DNA from: an uncultured Mediterranea sp.
GTDB lineage: Bacteria; Bacteroidota; Bacteroidia; Bacteroidales; Bacteroidaceae
Direction of reading: 5' to 3'
Assembly: GCA_945831575.1 (NCBI GenBank)
Contig: CAMACX010000007.1
Span: 18,731 to 82,730, forward strand
DNA: 64,000 bases
In this document: piece by piece, positions 34,312 through 42,819 of the stretch
Layout of the letters: every line of letters starts with the position of its first letter
How positions within the stretch are numbered: the first letter of the stretch is position 1
Position numbers and translations under genes: made by a program
The notes under the pieces: model-generated
Told to the model about the DNA's origin: nothing
The model's input: only the letters and a program-made list of their open reading frames with translations
The model's database searches: none

Positions 34312-35976
34312 CTAAAATGTGAGAAACATCAAGAGCAGCTGTGCAATGATCACGCGGGTGAACATGCACAAGGGATAGACCGTGGCATAGGCCACGGCAG
34401 GATTGTCGCCAGGCAAGGTGTCGTTGGCATAGTTGAGGGCCATCGGGTTGGCCATGCTGCCGCAGAGCATACCCGATACCGAGCCGAAATCGACCCTCCC
34501 CCATTTGAAGGCCAGCACGCCCACCAGCAACACGGGCACCACCGTCAGCACAAAGCCCGTGGCTATCCAAAGCAGTCCCTCGGGACGGAACACAGTCTCG
34601 AAGAAGTGGGCTCCGGCATCCAGCCCCAGACAAGCCAGGTAGAGCGAGAGGCCCAAGGCACGAAGCATGAGGTTGGCACTTCGGGTGGTATAGGTAATCA
34701 TGTGCAGCCGTGGACCGAAAGTCCCTATTAGGATGCCCACGATGATGGGACCACCAGCCAAGCCCAGCTTGACGGGCACACTCATGCCGGGAATGGAAAT
34801 GGGAATGGCACCTAGAGCCAGACCCAGCACAATACCCACAAAGACCGCAATGAGGTTGGGTTCCTTCAAACTCTTGACGGCATTGCCCAACACCTTCTCC
34901 ACATTCTGTATGGCTGCCGCCTCGCCCACCACGGTGAGCCGGTCACCCAGTTGCAGCGTCAGGCTGGCCGTAGCCAGCAGCTGTACACCGTTGCGGTAGA
35001 TGCGGCTGATATTCACACCATAGTGGTTGCGCAGATGGAGAGAGCCAAGCTTCTTGCCGTTGAGCTCGCGCCGCGTCACGACGATACGTTGCGATACCAG
35101 CTGGCTGTCAATGGCATTCCAGTCAATGTCCTCCTTGTTCCAGTCCTTATGTTCCTGTTCTCCAAAGAGCACCGTCAGCGCCGGGGCATCCTTCTCGGAG
35201 GTGACAACCAGCAGACGGTCACCCTCGCGCAATACCTTCTCTGAGGTGGGAATGCTCACGTTGCCCTCTCGCCACAGGCGGGAGATGACAAACTGCGGAT
35301 AGTTGAAGCCTGCCACTTCGCGGATACTCTTATTAAAGATAGCAGGGTTCTGTACCTGAAAGGTGGCGATGAAAGGCTTATTGACATCATCCTTGACCTC
35401 AGGCTGGAGGTCGCTCAACTTAACAAAAAGCTTGCGGATGAGCATCAGGCCAAGTATGACCCCCACCACACCGAGCGGATAGGTCACTGCACAGCCCAGT
35501 GCAGGCGAGCTGGAAGGGAGGTTCAGCTGCTTGAGCGTCTGCTGTGCGGCACCCAGCGCAGGCGTATTGGTGGTAGAGCCACAGAGGATACCCACCATGT
35601 CGGGCAGGGAGATGTCAGTAAGGTAAGTACCGCCGACAGCCATCAGCGTACCCACCAGGATGACGGCCAGCCCCCAGAGATTGAGCTTCAGTCCGCCCTG
35701 ACGGAAAGAGCTGAAGAAGCCCGGTCCTACCTGTAGGCCGAGCGCATAGACGAAGAGCACCAGGCCGAAACTCTCAGCATAGTTGAGCATCTGGGCATCC
35801 AGGGAGAGTCCCAGATGACCGGCCAGGATGCCCGCGAAGAAGACGAAGGTGACTCCCAGCGACACGCCCCTGACATGGATTTTGCCCAGCCCAAGGCCGA
35901 TGGCACAGATTAGAGAAAGTACCACCACGGCCTGAAGCGCCGTATGATCAAACAATATACTATTAATCCATTCCAC
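34312..35976 (-). CDS. Putative transporter, YidE/AspT exchanger type with two TrkA-C domains (GTG start)
   Basis: A 554-residue membrane protein: about five N-terminal helices (GLGLGKIHVRGVSLGV), two soluble RCK-C/TrkA-C domains in the middle (around residues 205-370), then about six C-terminal helices containing a second copy of the Asp-Al exchanger motif (GLDAGAHFF). Related to aspartate:alanine exchangers and succinate exporters; the substrate is unknown. An open frame continues upstream to 36105 but that part is antisense to tRNA-Glu, so I start at GTG 35976 (VEWINSIL). No clear Shine-Dalgarno site. Confidence 0.82.
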   Translation of the reverse strand: MEWINSILFDHTALQAVVVLSLICAIGLGLGKIHVRGVSLGVTFVFFAGILAGHLGLSLDAQMLNYAESFGLVLFVYALGLQVGPGFFSSFRQGGLKLNLWGLAVILVGTLMAVGGTYLTDISLPDMVGILCGSTTNTPALGAAQQTLKQLNLPSSSPALGCAVTYPLGVVGVILGLMLIRKLFVKLSDLQPEVKDDVNKPFIATFQVQNPAIFNKSIREVAGFNYPQFVISRLWREGNVSIPTSEKVLREGDRLLVVTSEKDAPALTVLFGEQEHKDWNKEDIDWNAIDSQLVSQRIVVTRRELNGKKLGSLHLRNHYGVNISRIYRNGVQLLATASLTLQLGDRLTVVGEAAAIQNVEKVLGNAVKSLKEPNLIAVFVGIVLGLALGAIPISIPGMSVPVKLGLAGGPIIVGILIGTFGPRLHMITYTTRSANLMLRALGLSLYLACLGLDAGAHFFETVFRPEGLLWIATGFVLTVVPVLLVGVLAFKWGRVDFGSVSGMLCGSMANPMALNYANDTLPGDNPAVAYATVYPLCMFTRVIIAQLLLMFLTF

Positions 35977-35997
35977 GGTTGCAGTTGTTTTATACAA

Positions 35998-36036
35998 AAA
36001 AAGGCAGCCCCACTCTGTTTGTGTAGCTACCTTTTT
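35998..36036 (-). terminator. Terminator after the tRNA cluster
   Basis: AAAAAGGCAGC at 35998-36008 pairs with GCTACCTTTTT at 36026-36036 with one mismatch, 11 bases 3' of tRNA-Glu on the minus strand, giving a T-run at its end. Confidence 0.7.
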
Positions 36037-36047
36037 ACCTTTTCTAG

Positions 36048-36119
36048 TAGTGGGTACGAGAATCGAACTCGTATACCATGCGTGAGAGGCATGTATCCTA
36101 ACCATTAGATGAACCCACC
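36048..36119 (-). tRNA. tRNA-Glu, anticodon CTC
   Basis: Cloverleaf from the minus strand with acceptor GGTGGGT/ACCCACT, anticodon loop CTCTCAC and T-loop GTTCGATTC. Anticodon CTC reads GAG. No CCA is encoded. Confidence 0.9.
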
Positions 36120-36132
36120 ATCATTTCAATCG

Positions 36133-36205
36133 TACACTCTCAGGGATTCGAACCCTGGACCCACTGATTAAGAGTCAGTTGCTCTACCAACTGAGCTAAG
36201 AGTGC
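36133..36205 (-). tRNA. tRNA-Lys, anticodon CTT
   Basis: Acceptor GCACTCT/AGAGTGT, anticodon loop CTCTTAA within ACTGA/TCAGT, T-loop GTTCGAATC. Reads AAG. Confidence 0.92.
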
Positions 36206-36215
36206 GTGTATCGCG

Positions 36216-36303
36216 CGGAAGCTGGGGGATTCGAACCCCCGGTACGGAAATCCCGTACGTCAGTTTAGCAAACTGGTGGTTTCAGCCACTCACCCAAACT
36301 TCC
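36216..36303 (-). tRNA. tRNA-Ser, anticodon GCT
   Basis: Acceptor GGAAGTT/AGCTTCC, anticodon loop TTGCTAA, long variable arm (TACGGGATTTCCGTA) and T-loop. Reads AGC/AGT. First of three tandem tRNAs. Confidence 0.92.
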
Positions 36304-36334
36304 TTTCGTCTTGCATTCTCTCTCAAATGCGGTG

Positions 36335-36342
36335 CAAAGGTA
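36335..36342 (-). promoter_or_regulatory. -7 promoter box for the tRNA cluster
   Basis: Minus-strand TACCTTTG, 32 bases upstream of tRNA-Ser, with TTG about 20 bases further upstream. Confidence 0.6.
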
Positions 36343-36460
36343 TGGGTTATTTTTGAACTGTGCAAGCATTTCGCAAACTTTTTTTCGAACTTTTTTTGCA
36401 CAAAATCATTAAACCTCTAATAATCAACCACAAAGAAGAAAATAAAAATATTATTTTTTT

Positions 36461-36472
36461 GTATCGCGATAC
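36461..36472 (+). promoter_or_regulatory. Perfect 12-bp palindrome GTATCGCGATAC
   Basis: Lies 20 bases upstream of a -7 box (TATCTTCG, 36493-36500) of the following regulator gene, that is across the -33 position. Candidate operator. Confidence 0.5.
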
Positions 36473-36492
36473 GCGGAATCAGAAAAAAAGCG

Positions 36493-36500
36493 TATCTTCG
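36493..36500 (+). promoter_or_regulatory. -7 promoter box for the Crp-type regulator
   Basis: TATCTTCG, one change from TAnnTTTG, 27 bases before the ATG. Confidence 0.4.
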
Positions 36501-36527
36501 CAGCGAAAATAATAATCGAAATGCAGT

Positions 36528-37112
36528 ATGGACACACTACTAAAAAAGACTTTGGACGCTGCTGTCAATTCGCGCTACCCGGGCATGGCCTATGAGGGCC
36601 GCAAGCTGATGGAGGAGATTATGGTGCGCAAGGAGTATAAGAAAGGAGCCATCATCGTGCCCGAAGGGGTAATCAGTCAGAATCTGATTATCGTAGGACA
36701 GGGCATGGTCAGACAATTCTATTATAAAAATAAGAAAGATGTAACGGAGCACTTCTCCTACGAGGGGTGCATCGTCATCTGCATAGAGAGCACACTCAAG
36801 CAGGAGCCTACCCGACTGATGGTGGAAGCGCTGGAAGATTGTGTGGTGTATGAAGTACCCTACAACAAGCTGATGGCATTGACCGAAATATCGTGGGAGG
36901 TGAATATGTTCTACCGCAAGATCTTGGAGTACTCGCTTATCGTGTCACAGGTCAAGGCCGATGCCTGGCGCTTCGAGACGGCCCACGAGCGCTACAAGCG
37001 GTTGATGAATACCCACCCCGAGGTGGTGAAGCGCGCTCCCCTAGCCCACATCGCTTCCTACCTGCTCATGACCCCAGAGACACTCAGCCGCGTGCGATCA
37101 GGGATGCTGTAA
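36528..37112 (+). CDS. Crp/Fnr family transcription regulator
   Basis: A 194-residue protein. Residues about 20-115 form a cyclic-nucleotide-like sensing barrel (EYKKGAIIVPEGVISQNLIIVGQGMVRQFYY), and the C-terminal 50 residues are a helix-turn-helix with LAHIASYLLMTPETLSRVR. The first helix of the reader is PLAHIASYL. Ligand unknown. A perfect palindrome across its own -33 region suggests autoregulation. It faces the accessory island, so it could regulate the neighbouring genes, though that is inference. Confidence 0.87.
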   Translation: MDTLLKKTLDAAVNSRYPGMAYEGRKLMEEIMVRKEYKKGAIIVPEGVISQNLIIVGQGMVRQFYYKNKKDVTEHFSYEGCIVICIESTLKQEPTRLMVEALEDCVVYEVPYNKLMALTEISWEVNMFYRKILEYSLIVSQVKADAWRFETAHERYKRLMNTHPEVVKRAPLAHIASYLLMTPETLSRVRSGML

Positions 37113-37131
37113 GCCGACATCTCTGTCGGCT
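37112..37131 (+). terminator. Small hairpin after the Crp-type gene
   Basis: AGCCGAC pairs with GTCGGCT around a 6-nt loop, directly over the stop. No T-run, so weak as a terminator. Confidence 0.35.
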
Positions 37132-37198
37132 CACAGATCGTATCATGTCAGATAATAGCACCCGGTGTATTACAAAGTTACATACATAGATTCCCCTA

Positions 37199-38938
37199 TT
37201 AAGGGAGGGAGTCCACAATAAAAACAGCAGCACTGACTCCTGCAGCAGAGACTTTGCCATTGTGAAGGCTTATCTTACCCGTATGAAGTAGGCTCTTATA
37301 CTTCTCCCTGAGCACCGGAATGACGGATGACACTTGCTTTCCCGAAGGATTGAGCACTACAATACAACGCTCTTTGCCATCTGAACGTTCGTAAACCATT
37401 GGATATGGCTGATGCACGTCACTCAGAAGCCTCCACTCAGCGCCATTTCCTAATGCCTTTGTTGTATGCCGCAAGGTGGCTAGTCTTCGAGTGAACTCGA
37501 GCAATGATCCTTCAACCCCATCCTGAGCCTCCACAGTCAAAGTTCCCTCTTCAGTATCTACAGGAAGATAAAGTTGCTCGGGAGAAGCGGTAGAGAATCC
37601 TGCCGTTTCACCTTTACTCCATTGCATTGGCGTACGAGATCCGCTCCGATTATTACTACCCTCTTTACTGGGCAAGCCCACCTGATATTTCATGCCAATC
37701 TCATCGCCATAATAGATAAACGGCACGCCAGGCATAGTAAGGAAGAAAGTCATGGCAACTTTCAGTTGTTCCATCGTATGACGATCTGCCACATGCGGAC
37801 GCTGGAAATCATGGTTGGCTGTAGGGATTGCAATATAGCCCTTACCTTTTGTGGCAGCATACTCACGAGAGTAGTTCTCTACAAATTCAGAGATTGAGCC
37901 CTTTCCACTCCTATCAAAATAACAATAGTCATAATATGACTTATTAGCGCCCCATGGCGTATCACGAGCAAAAAACAGTGACGCATACCCCTTTACGCCA
38001 AAGTGAATCATAAAATCTATATCAAATCCAGCAGAAATAGCAACCTTTGGATTTGCCCACTCTGAGATAAGCACTGTTTCCGGATAATAGCGCTCTTTCC
38101 ATTCACGCATCTCATGCCACAACTTGGACACTTCGACCTTATCTGGATCATTTTTAACTAACGAAGCAGCCATATCTACACGGAAACCATCCACCCCTTT
38201 ATCAAACCAAAATGACATGATATTGCGCATCTCCCTACGTAAAGCCTGAGGACCTGGGGCTGTTACTGGCTGCTCCCAGGGATGGGACGGATCAGGATAA
38301 GCAAAACCATAATTCAGTGCAGGTTGACACTCAAAAAAGTTCTTCTCATAGTAGCGCGCTCGAGGCTTGTTGGCCTCAACATAACGACCTCGTGTGCTCG
38401 ATTCAGGATGAGCCTCTTGATGGCGCAGTTCGATTTCTTTCTTCTCCACTTCCGGCACGTCATCCATCCAAATGTAATAGTCGCTATAGCGTTGGTTGTG
38501 GTCAGCCTGGGCTGACTCTATGAACCATTGGGAATTGACGCTAGTATGTCCAGCTACTAAATCAAGGCAAACCTTAATGCCCCTGCTATGTGCCTCATTG
38601 ATGAGGCAAACCAAATCGGTATTAGTACCGAAGCGTGGATCGACCTTATAAAAATCAATCACATCATATCCCCCGTCAAACCATCCCGAATGAAATACTG
38701 GATTAAGCCATATCGCATTGACACCCAAGCTCTTGATATAATCAAGTTTGGAGCTAATACCAGGTAGGTCTCCTATACCATCTGCATTACTATCCATAAA
38801 CGATGAGGGATAGATTTGATAAAACAAGGCATTCTCAAGCCATTGAGGACTTTTATCCTGAGCTACGACACCAGCAGGGAGAAAAGCCACAGCCATTACA
38901 GCAACGAAGTTCTGCTTCAATAAAGATGTTATGTTCAT
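37199..38938 (-). CDS. Secreted GH13 alpha-glucosidase/amylase-like enzyme
   Basis: A 579-residue glycoside hydrolase with a signal peptide ending AGVVAQ (start at the ATG at 38938; an upstream ATG at 38971 precedes the signal). The (beta/alpha)8 barrel carries GFRVDMAAS (nucleophile Asp), LISEWANP (acid/base Glu) and TANHDFQRP (transition-state Asp). The region I motif reads DLVAGHTS in place of DxVxNH. It has a middle insert and a C-terminal beta domain. It probably cuts alpha-glucosides in the periplasm. It is the last gene of the utilisation locus on this strand. Confidence 0.9.
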   Translation of the reverse strand: MNITSLLKQNFVAVMAVAFLPAGVVAQDKSPQWLENALFYQIYPSSFMDSNADGIGDLPGISSKLDYIKSLGVNAIWLNPVFHSGWFDGGYDVIDFYKVDPRFGTNTDLVCLINEAHSRGIKVCLDLVAGHTSVNSQWFIESAQADHNQRYSDYYIWMDDVPEVEKKEIELRHQEAHPESSTRGRYVEANKPRARYYEKNFFECQPALNYGFAYPDPSHPWEQPVTAPGPQALRREMRNIMSFWFDKGVDGFRVDMAASLVKNDPDKVEVSKLWHEMREWKERYYPETVLISEWANPKVAISAGFDIDFMIHFGVKGYASLFFARDTPWGANKSYYDYCYFDRSGKGSISEFVENYSREYAATKGKGYIAIPTANHDFQRPHVADRHTMEQLKVAMTFFLTMPGVPFIYYGDEIGMKYQVGLPSKEGSNNRSGSRTPMQWSKGETAGFSTASPEQLYLPVDTEEGTLTVEAQDGVEGSLLEFTRRLATLRHTTKALGNGAEWRLLSDVHQPYPMVYERSDGKERCIVVLNPSGKQVSSVIPVLREKYKSLLHTGKISLHNGKVSAAGVSAAVFIVDSLP

Positions 38939-38975
38939 TTTAATTTCATTTATATCTAAGTTATTAAACATTTAA

Positions 38976-39007
38976 TTTGTATATCATCAAAAAATTACCT
39001 ATTTTTG
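38976..39007 (+). promoter_or_regulatory. Promoter of the ECF sigma gene
   Basis: TTTG at 38976-38979 and TATTTTTG at 39000-39007, 20 bases apart. Looks like a housekeeping promoter, so the sigma gene appears to be transcribed without its own regulon. Confidence 0.6.
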
Positions 39008-39027
39008 CAAGCAATTATAGATGAACA

Positions 39028-39651
39028 ATGCTCAAGACGTATCCCACATACACCACTGAAGAATCGTTATGGCAAGCCTTGTCAGAAGGCAAAGAACATG
39101 CCTACGAACATTTGCTGGCTCAATATGGTGATGCGCTATTAGCCTACGGACTAAAATTCACCCCCGATAGAGAGTTGGTTAAAGATTGCATACAGAATGT
39201 TTTGACTCATTTCTACTTACAAATCCATCGTTTGAGTCCAATCAAGAACTTGAAAAGCTACCTTTTGGTGATGCTCAAACATGAATTGGTGAACCAACTT
39301 AATGACTGGCACCATACGCTGATTTCACTAGACGAGATGCCCGTTTTCAACCTTAGAGCCTCACAATGTCTCCTTCCAAAAGAAGGATTGGATGACGCAG
39401 CGTATCAACGGCATGTACAACTCATGAAGTTGCTCGATGAGCTTCCTCCACGTCAGAAGGAGGCTATCTACCTTTATTATATTCAAGAAATACCCTTAAA
39501 AGAGATAGCCGTTTTGATGGATATGGAGTACCAATCTATCCGTAACCTAATCAGCCGGAGCCTACGCAAGTTGCGTGAACAAATAGTCGTTACTGGCTCC
39601 TCCTCGCTTTCCCTCATCTACTTGCTCAATGGCAGCACGTTTATCTTTTAA
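39028..39651 (+). CDS. ECF RNA polymerase sigma factor
   Basis: A 207-residue sigma-70 family member. Region 2 is residues about 27-90 (YEHLLAQYGDALLAYGLKFT, DCIQNVLTHFYL). Region 4 is about 140-190 with LPPRQKEAIYLYYIQEIPL and a helix-turn-helix at KEIAVLMDMEYQSIRNLISR. Such sigmas partner FecR anti-sigma factors in Bacteroidetes. Here the only fecR is eight kilobases away at the other end of the locus. Only this gene of the locus is on the plus strand. It has a housekeeping-type promoter. Confidence 0.93.
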   Translation: MLKTYPTYTTEESLWQALSEGKEHAYEHLLAQYGDALLAYGLKFTPDRELVKDCIQNVLTHFYLQIHRLSPIKNLKSYLLVMLKHELVNQLNDWHHTLISLDEMPVFNLRASQCLLPKEGLDDAAYQRHVQLMKLLDELPPRQKEAIYLYYIQEIPLKEIAVLMDMEYQSIRNLISRSLRKLREQIVVTGSSSLSLIYLLNGSTFIF

Positions 39652-39680
39652 ATAGGATAACCGACATACATATCTGCTCT

Positions 39681-41705
39681 TTACCTGCCAAAAGTAACCT
39701 TAAAGGAGCTCCATCCATCAGGCAGCAGAGGCTTATATTGTAACCTGAGACCACTGTCGGTAAAATCATATCCACCAAAGCCCATCACCAACGCTTGTAA
39801 AACCCCTCCTGCTCCTGTGAGGAAATAGGGATTATCTCCTCCGTTATATTCAGCTAACGTGCGAAACGGAGCACACAGATTGGGGCGATACGCCTCATGA
39901 AGATATCGCATTGCCTCATTTTTCATACCCAAACGGGCATACAACAGAGAAAAGATGGCTTGAGTCATGGCTGGCGTATTCTTCTGAGGGACCCGAACTC
40001 GATAGAAATCCAAATCACGAAGTATCTGGGCAGTATCTGTAACGCAATGCAAAGGATAAGCTAACAGATTGACATCCGCTTGTTTGATGGATTCACCTTT
40101 GTAGGTTGCATGCTCACGAACTGTACCATCAGCAAAGCGAAGCAATGGCAATGAATGAGCATATCTTGCCCATTGGGACGAGGCAGGAAGGTTCAACAGA
40201 TGGGCAGCACGCAAAGCGATTTGAAGATTGGTCATTGCAATGCCATTAGTGAAGGCATTATCATCCACATTTTCGGCCCATTCATCAGCACAGACCACAT
40301 TACGGATATGCGCATCTCCCTGGGCATCCTCTTCAATGCGACTCACCCAGAAATCAGCAGTTTCTTTTAATATGGGCCACACTTTATCACGAAGCCATCT
40401 CTTGTCTTGGGTTGCCAAATAACTCAACCAAGCACTATAGGCTACACAGCCACTGATATGATGCTCGAAAGTCCCTGTCAATGCCCAAACAGGTGTCTCC
40501 TCACCGCCGGTATCACTACTTTCCCATGGGAACATGGCTCCTTTATAGCCATGCAAACGGGCATTTCGACAAGCCGCTTCCAACCGGTTGAAGCGGTACT
40601 CAACCATTCGACGGGCCATCTCGGGATGTAACGCGGCCAGAACAGGCATCATCCAGATATCAGCATCCCAAAACACATGACCGTTATAGCCCAAACCAGA
40701 CAACCCCATCGGAGAGACACCACATTCCGGTAAAGCCTCATTGATTGAACTGTAGAGATGATAGAGCATGGCATGTACATCTTGCTGAGTTTGTGAATCG
40801 CCCCCGATGAGGATATCACCCTCCCATAGATCAGCCCATTCCTGTTCGTGTCTATTGATGAGCTGGTTTAAGCCCTGCAACGAGGCAAACAATGTAAGCC
40901 TGTCTGCTTCTGCCGCAGGATCATGGTGCTGTATAGATGTTATCAACGTGCCAATCAAACCCAGCCTTACACTCTGCCCCTTTCGAAGTGTAATTGAATG
41001 ACGTAAGAAGTGTGAATCATTGTCAGACGCGCGATGATCAGTAGAGATGACCTTCACTCCTTCAGGTAAAATAAAAGCAGAAGAAGCGGTGAGTCTCACC
41101 TTACCTGTAGGGCTAACCGCATCGGTAGATATCATGTCAATCCGGGCATGGCTGCGCGAATAGACATTATGGCGCATCACCCCTTCACGCAAAGCATCTG
41201 GTGTGCGATGACGATTGGTTACAGTGACTTCTACGTCTTTTGTAGGAGTAATATCCAAAGTAAGCAAGGCACAGTGAGGAAGGTGCCTCAAAGCCCGAAA
41301 TGCGTAACTTACTCTCGCCCTTTCAGGTAGAGTGAATCTCCCCTCAAAAGAGCCATGGAGCATGTCAAGGCATTGACTATATGAAGAGATTTGAGATATG
41401 GAAACAGCCACGCCATCAACCTTGAGATCCATTGCCAGGAAGTCTATGGAGGGGAAATAGTTGCTCACCCCACCACGGCCATATTTATCATAGGTTCCAG
41501 CCGTAATGACCATACTGTTTTTCATCGGTTCTTGAGAAGATATTAATCCCAACATACCATTACCAACCATCGCCCCATGATAGGTATCCATCGGAAAACC
41601 TTTCGTCTCTATCAACCAAGGGTCTTGGGCATAAAGAGATGTATAGCTTCTCAACAAGCAGCATATTAGCCCCAATAACACGATAATCTGTCTATCCATA
41701 ATCAA
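39681..41705 (-). CDS. Glycoside hydrolase family 65 enzyme, secreted
   Basis: A 674-residue protein with a signal peptide (to about residue 26, LYAQ). GH65 landmarks include GHVFWDADIWMMPVLAALHP, the KGAMFPWES ... GEE segment and DEWAENVDDNAFTN, holding the general acid Glu. A candidate base Glu is in AEYNGGDNPYF. GH65 contains kojibiose, trehalose, maltose and nigerose phosphorylases, plus hydrolases of the same sugars. A periplasmic location argues for a hydrolase, as free phosphate and sugar phosphates are not useful there. Exact substrate unknown. Confidence 0.85.
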   Translation of the reverse strand: MIMDRQIIVLLGLICCLLRSYTSLYAQDPWLIETKGFPMDTYHGAMVGNGMLGLISSQEPMKNSMVITAGTYDKYGRGGVSNYFPSIDFLAMDLKVDGVAVSISQISSYSQCLDMLHGSFEGRFTLPERARVSYAFRALRHLPHCALLTLDITPTKDVEVTVTNRHRTPDALREGVMRHNVYSRSHARIDMISTDAVSPTGKVRLTASSAFILPEGVKVISTDHRASDNDSHFLRHSITLRKGQSVRLGLIGTLITSIQHHDPAAEADRLTLFASLQGLNQLINRHEQEWADLWEGDILIGGDSQTQQDVHAMLYHLYSSINEALPECGVSPMGLSGLGYNGHVFWDADIWMMPVLAALHPEMARRMVEYRFNRLEAACRNARLHGYKGAMFPWESSDTGGEETPVWALTGTFEHHISGCVAYSAWLSYLATQDKRWLRDKVWPILKETADFWVSRIEEDAQGDAHIRNVVCADEWAENVDDNAFTNGIAMTNLQIALRAAHLLNLPASSQWARYAHSLPLLRFADGTVREHATYKGESIKQADVNLLAYPLHCVTDTAQILRDLDFYRVRVPQKNTPAMTQAIFSLLYARLGMKNEAMRYLHEAYRPNLCAPFRTLAEYNGGDNPYFLTGAGGVLQALVMGFGGYDFTDSGLRLQYKPLLPDGWSSFKVTFGR

Positions 41706-41728
41706 TGCTTTTACTACTACTTCTATTA

Positions 41729-42724
41729 CTACTTCCTTTTACGCCAATCATCTTTGATATAACTATCCGGATAGGTTGTTCTCTGCTCAATGGCACCTTC
41801 ACGCGTACGAATCCAAGTAGTGAAAGAACGTTTCCCCTCATGAAGCACAATGACCCGAGCGCCATTGGGCAGATGGTTGTACTCTGTATTGCCACCAGTG
41901 AAACGTCCATATGCCAGCAAGATACCTCGCCACATCACAGCATAGTCATTATCATGATCATGTCCTACAAAACAAGCCATCACGTCACCCTGTTCCATAA
42001 AAGCGGTGAATAAGCCACTGTTCAGCTTGGGAGAACAGGCGGCCTCCATCCGGGTGCCATACAATATCGCATTCTGATCTGTTGCAGCTTCTCCATATTC
42101 AGGCAAAGGGATATGGAAGAATGACAAAGCCGGCAACGGATTCTGTTGATTATCCTCAGTAAATTGTGCGCTTACCCGCCTATACCATGCAATCTGGTCC
42201 GCTTTAATCCAATCATACCCCTTGACTTGTGACAAAGGGGAATAGGCATGACTATCGAACACATAGAGCAATGCGGCAGTGTTTATCCCTCGAGAAGCAT
42301 TAACTCTCAACACAAACTGGTTACACTCTTCCGTCTGTAAACAGCCTGGAATACTCCGTACAACATGGTATAACGTGGTACGGTCTAGATCCTGCTCCTC
42401 ATCGTGATTGCCTAAAGTAACCACAAAAGGCACCTTATGCTTTGACACCCGTTGAAGCACCGTTCGAAGTCCCTCCTCTGCAGGTTTATTATAGACCACA
42501 TCGCCTGTGAAGACGACCAAATGAGGTTGCTCCACATCAAGGACATGGTCAATACATTCCAATGCCGACTCAGAAGCCGGATTACCCACTTGAAAATGAA
42601 CATCAGTAAACTGTACAATCTTCAATTCCCCTGCCTCATTGAAGGCAAGCGGTTGAGTCTGCTGTGCCTGCATAGATAAAGTGATGCAGGAAATCAGTAC
42701 AACCCAAAATCTTTGTTTGCTCAT
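41729..42724 (-). CDS. Secreted metallophosphoesterase
   Basis: A 331-residue calcineurin-like phosphoesterase with a signal peptide. Metal motifs: FTDVHF, GDVVY, GNHDE and GHDHDND, the full set for the binuclear centre. It resembles the Dcr2/purple-acid-type branch found in Bacteroides sugar loci. The substrate is unknown. Its presence between a GH65 gene and the SusCD pair suggests that the imported substrate carries a phosphate or phosphodiester. Start ATG at 42724; 95 bases follow to susD's stop. Confidence 0.87.
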   Translation of the reverse strand: MSKQRFWVVLISCITLSMQAQQTQPLAFNEAGELKIVQFTDVHFQVGNPASESALECIDHVLDVEQPHLVVFTGDVVYNKPAEEGLRTVLQRVSKHKVPFVVTLGNHDEEQDLDRTTLYHVVRSIPGCLQTEECNQFVLRVNASRGINTAALLYVFDSHAYSPLSQVKGYDWIKADQIAWYRRVSAQFTEDNQQNPLPALSFFHIPLPEYGEAATDQNAILYGTRMEAACSPKLNSGLFTAFMEQGDVMACFVGHDHDNDYAVMWRGILLAYGRFTGGNTEYNHLPNGARVIVLHEGKRSFTTWIRTREGAIEQRTTYPDSYIKDDWRKRK

Positions 42725-42819
42725 ACTACTACTTATTATTATTGATACAACGAATGCCAGTAAAGAAACAGGTTATATCCTCATACCCTGTCTCTTTACT
42801 GACACTCATTTAGTTTAAA

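Noticed and set aside
35977..36105. N-terminal extension of the transporter reading frame
   Set aside because: The frame runs antisense through tRNA-Glu and its terminator. The family N-terminus starts at the GTG at 35976.
36048..36303. tRNA genes as the attachment site of the accessory island
   Set aside because: The island lies on the 5' side of the cluster and no repeat of a tRNA 3' end was found around 51.6 kb. No integrase gene is present.
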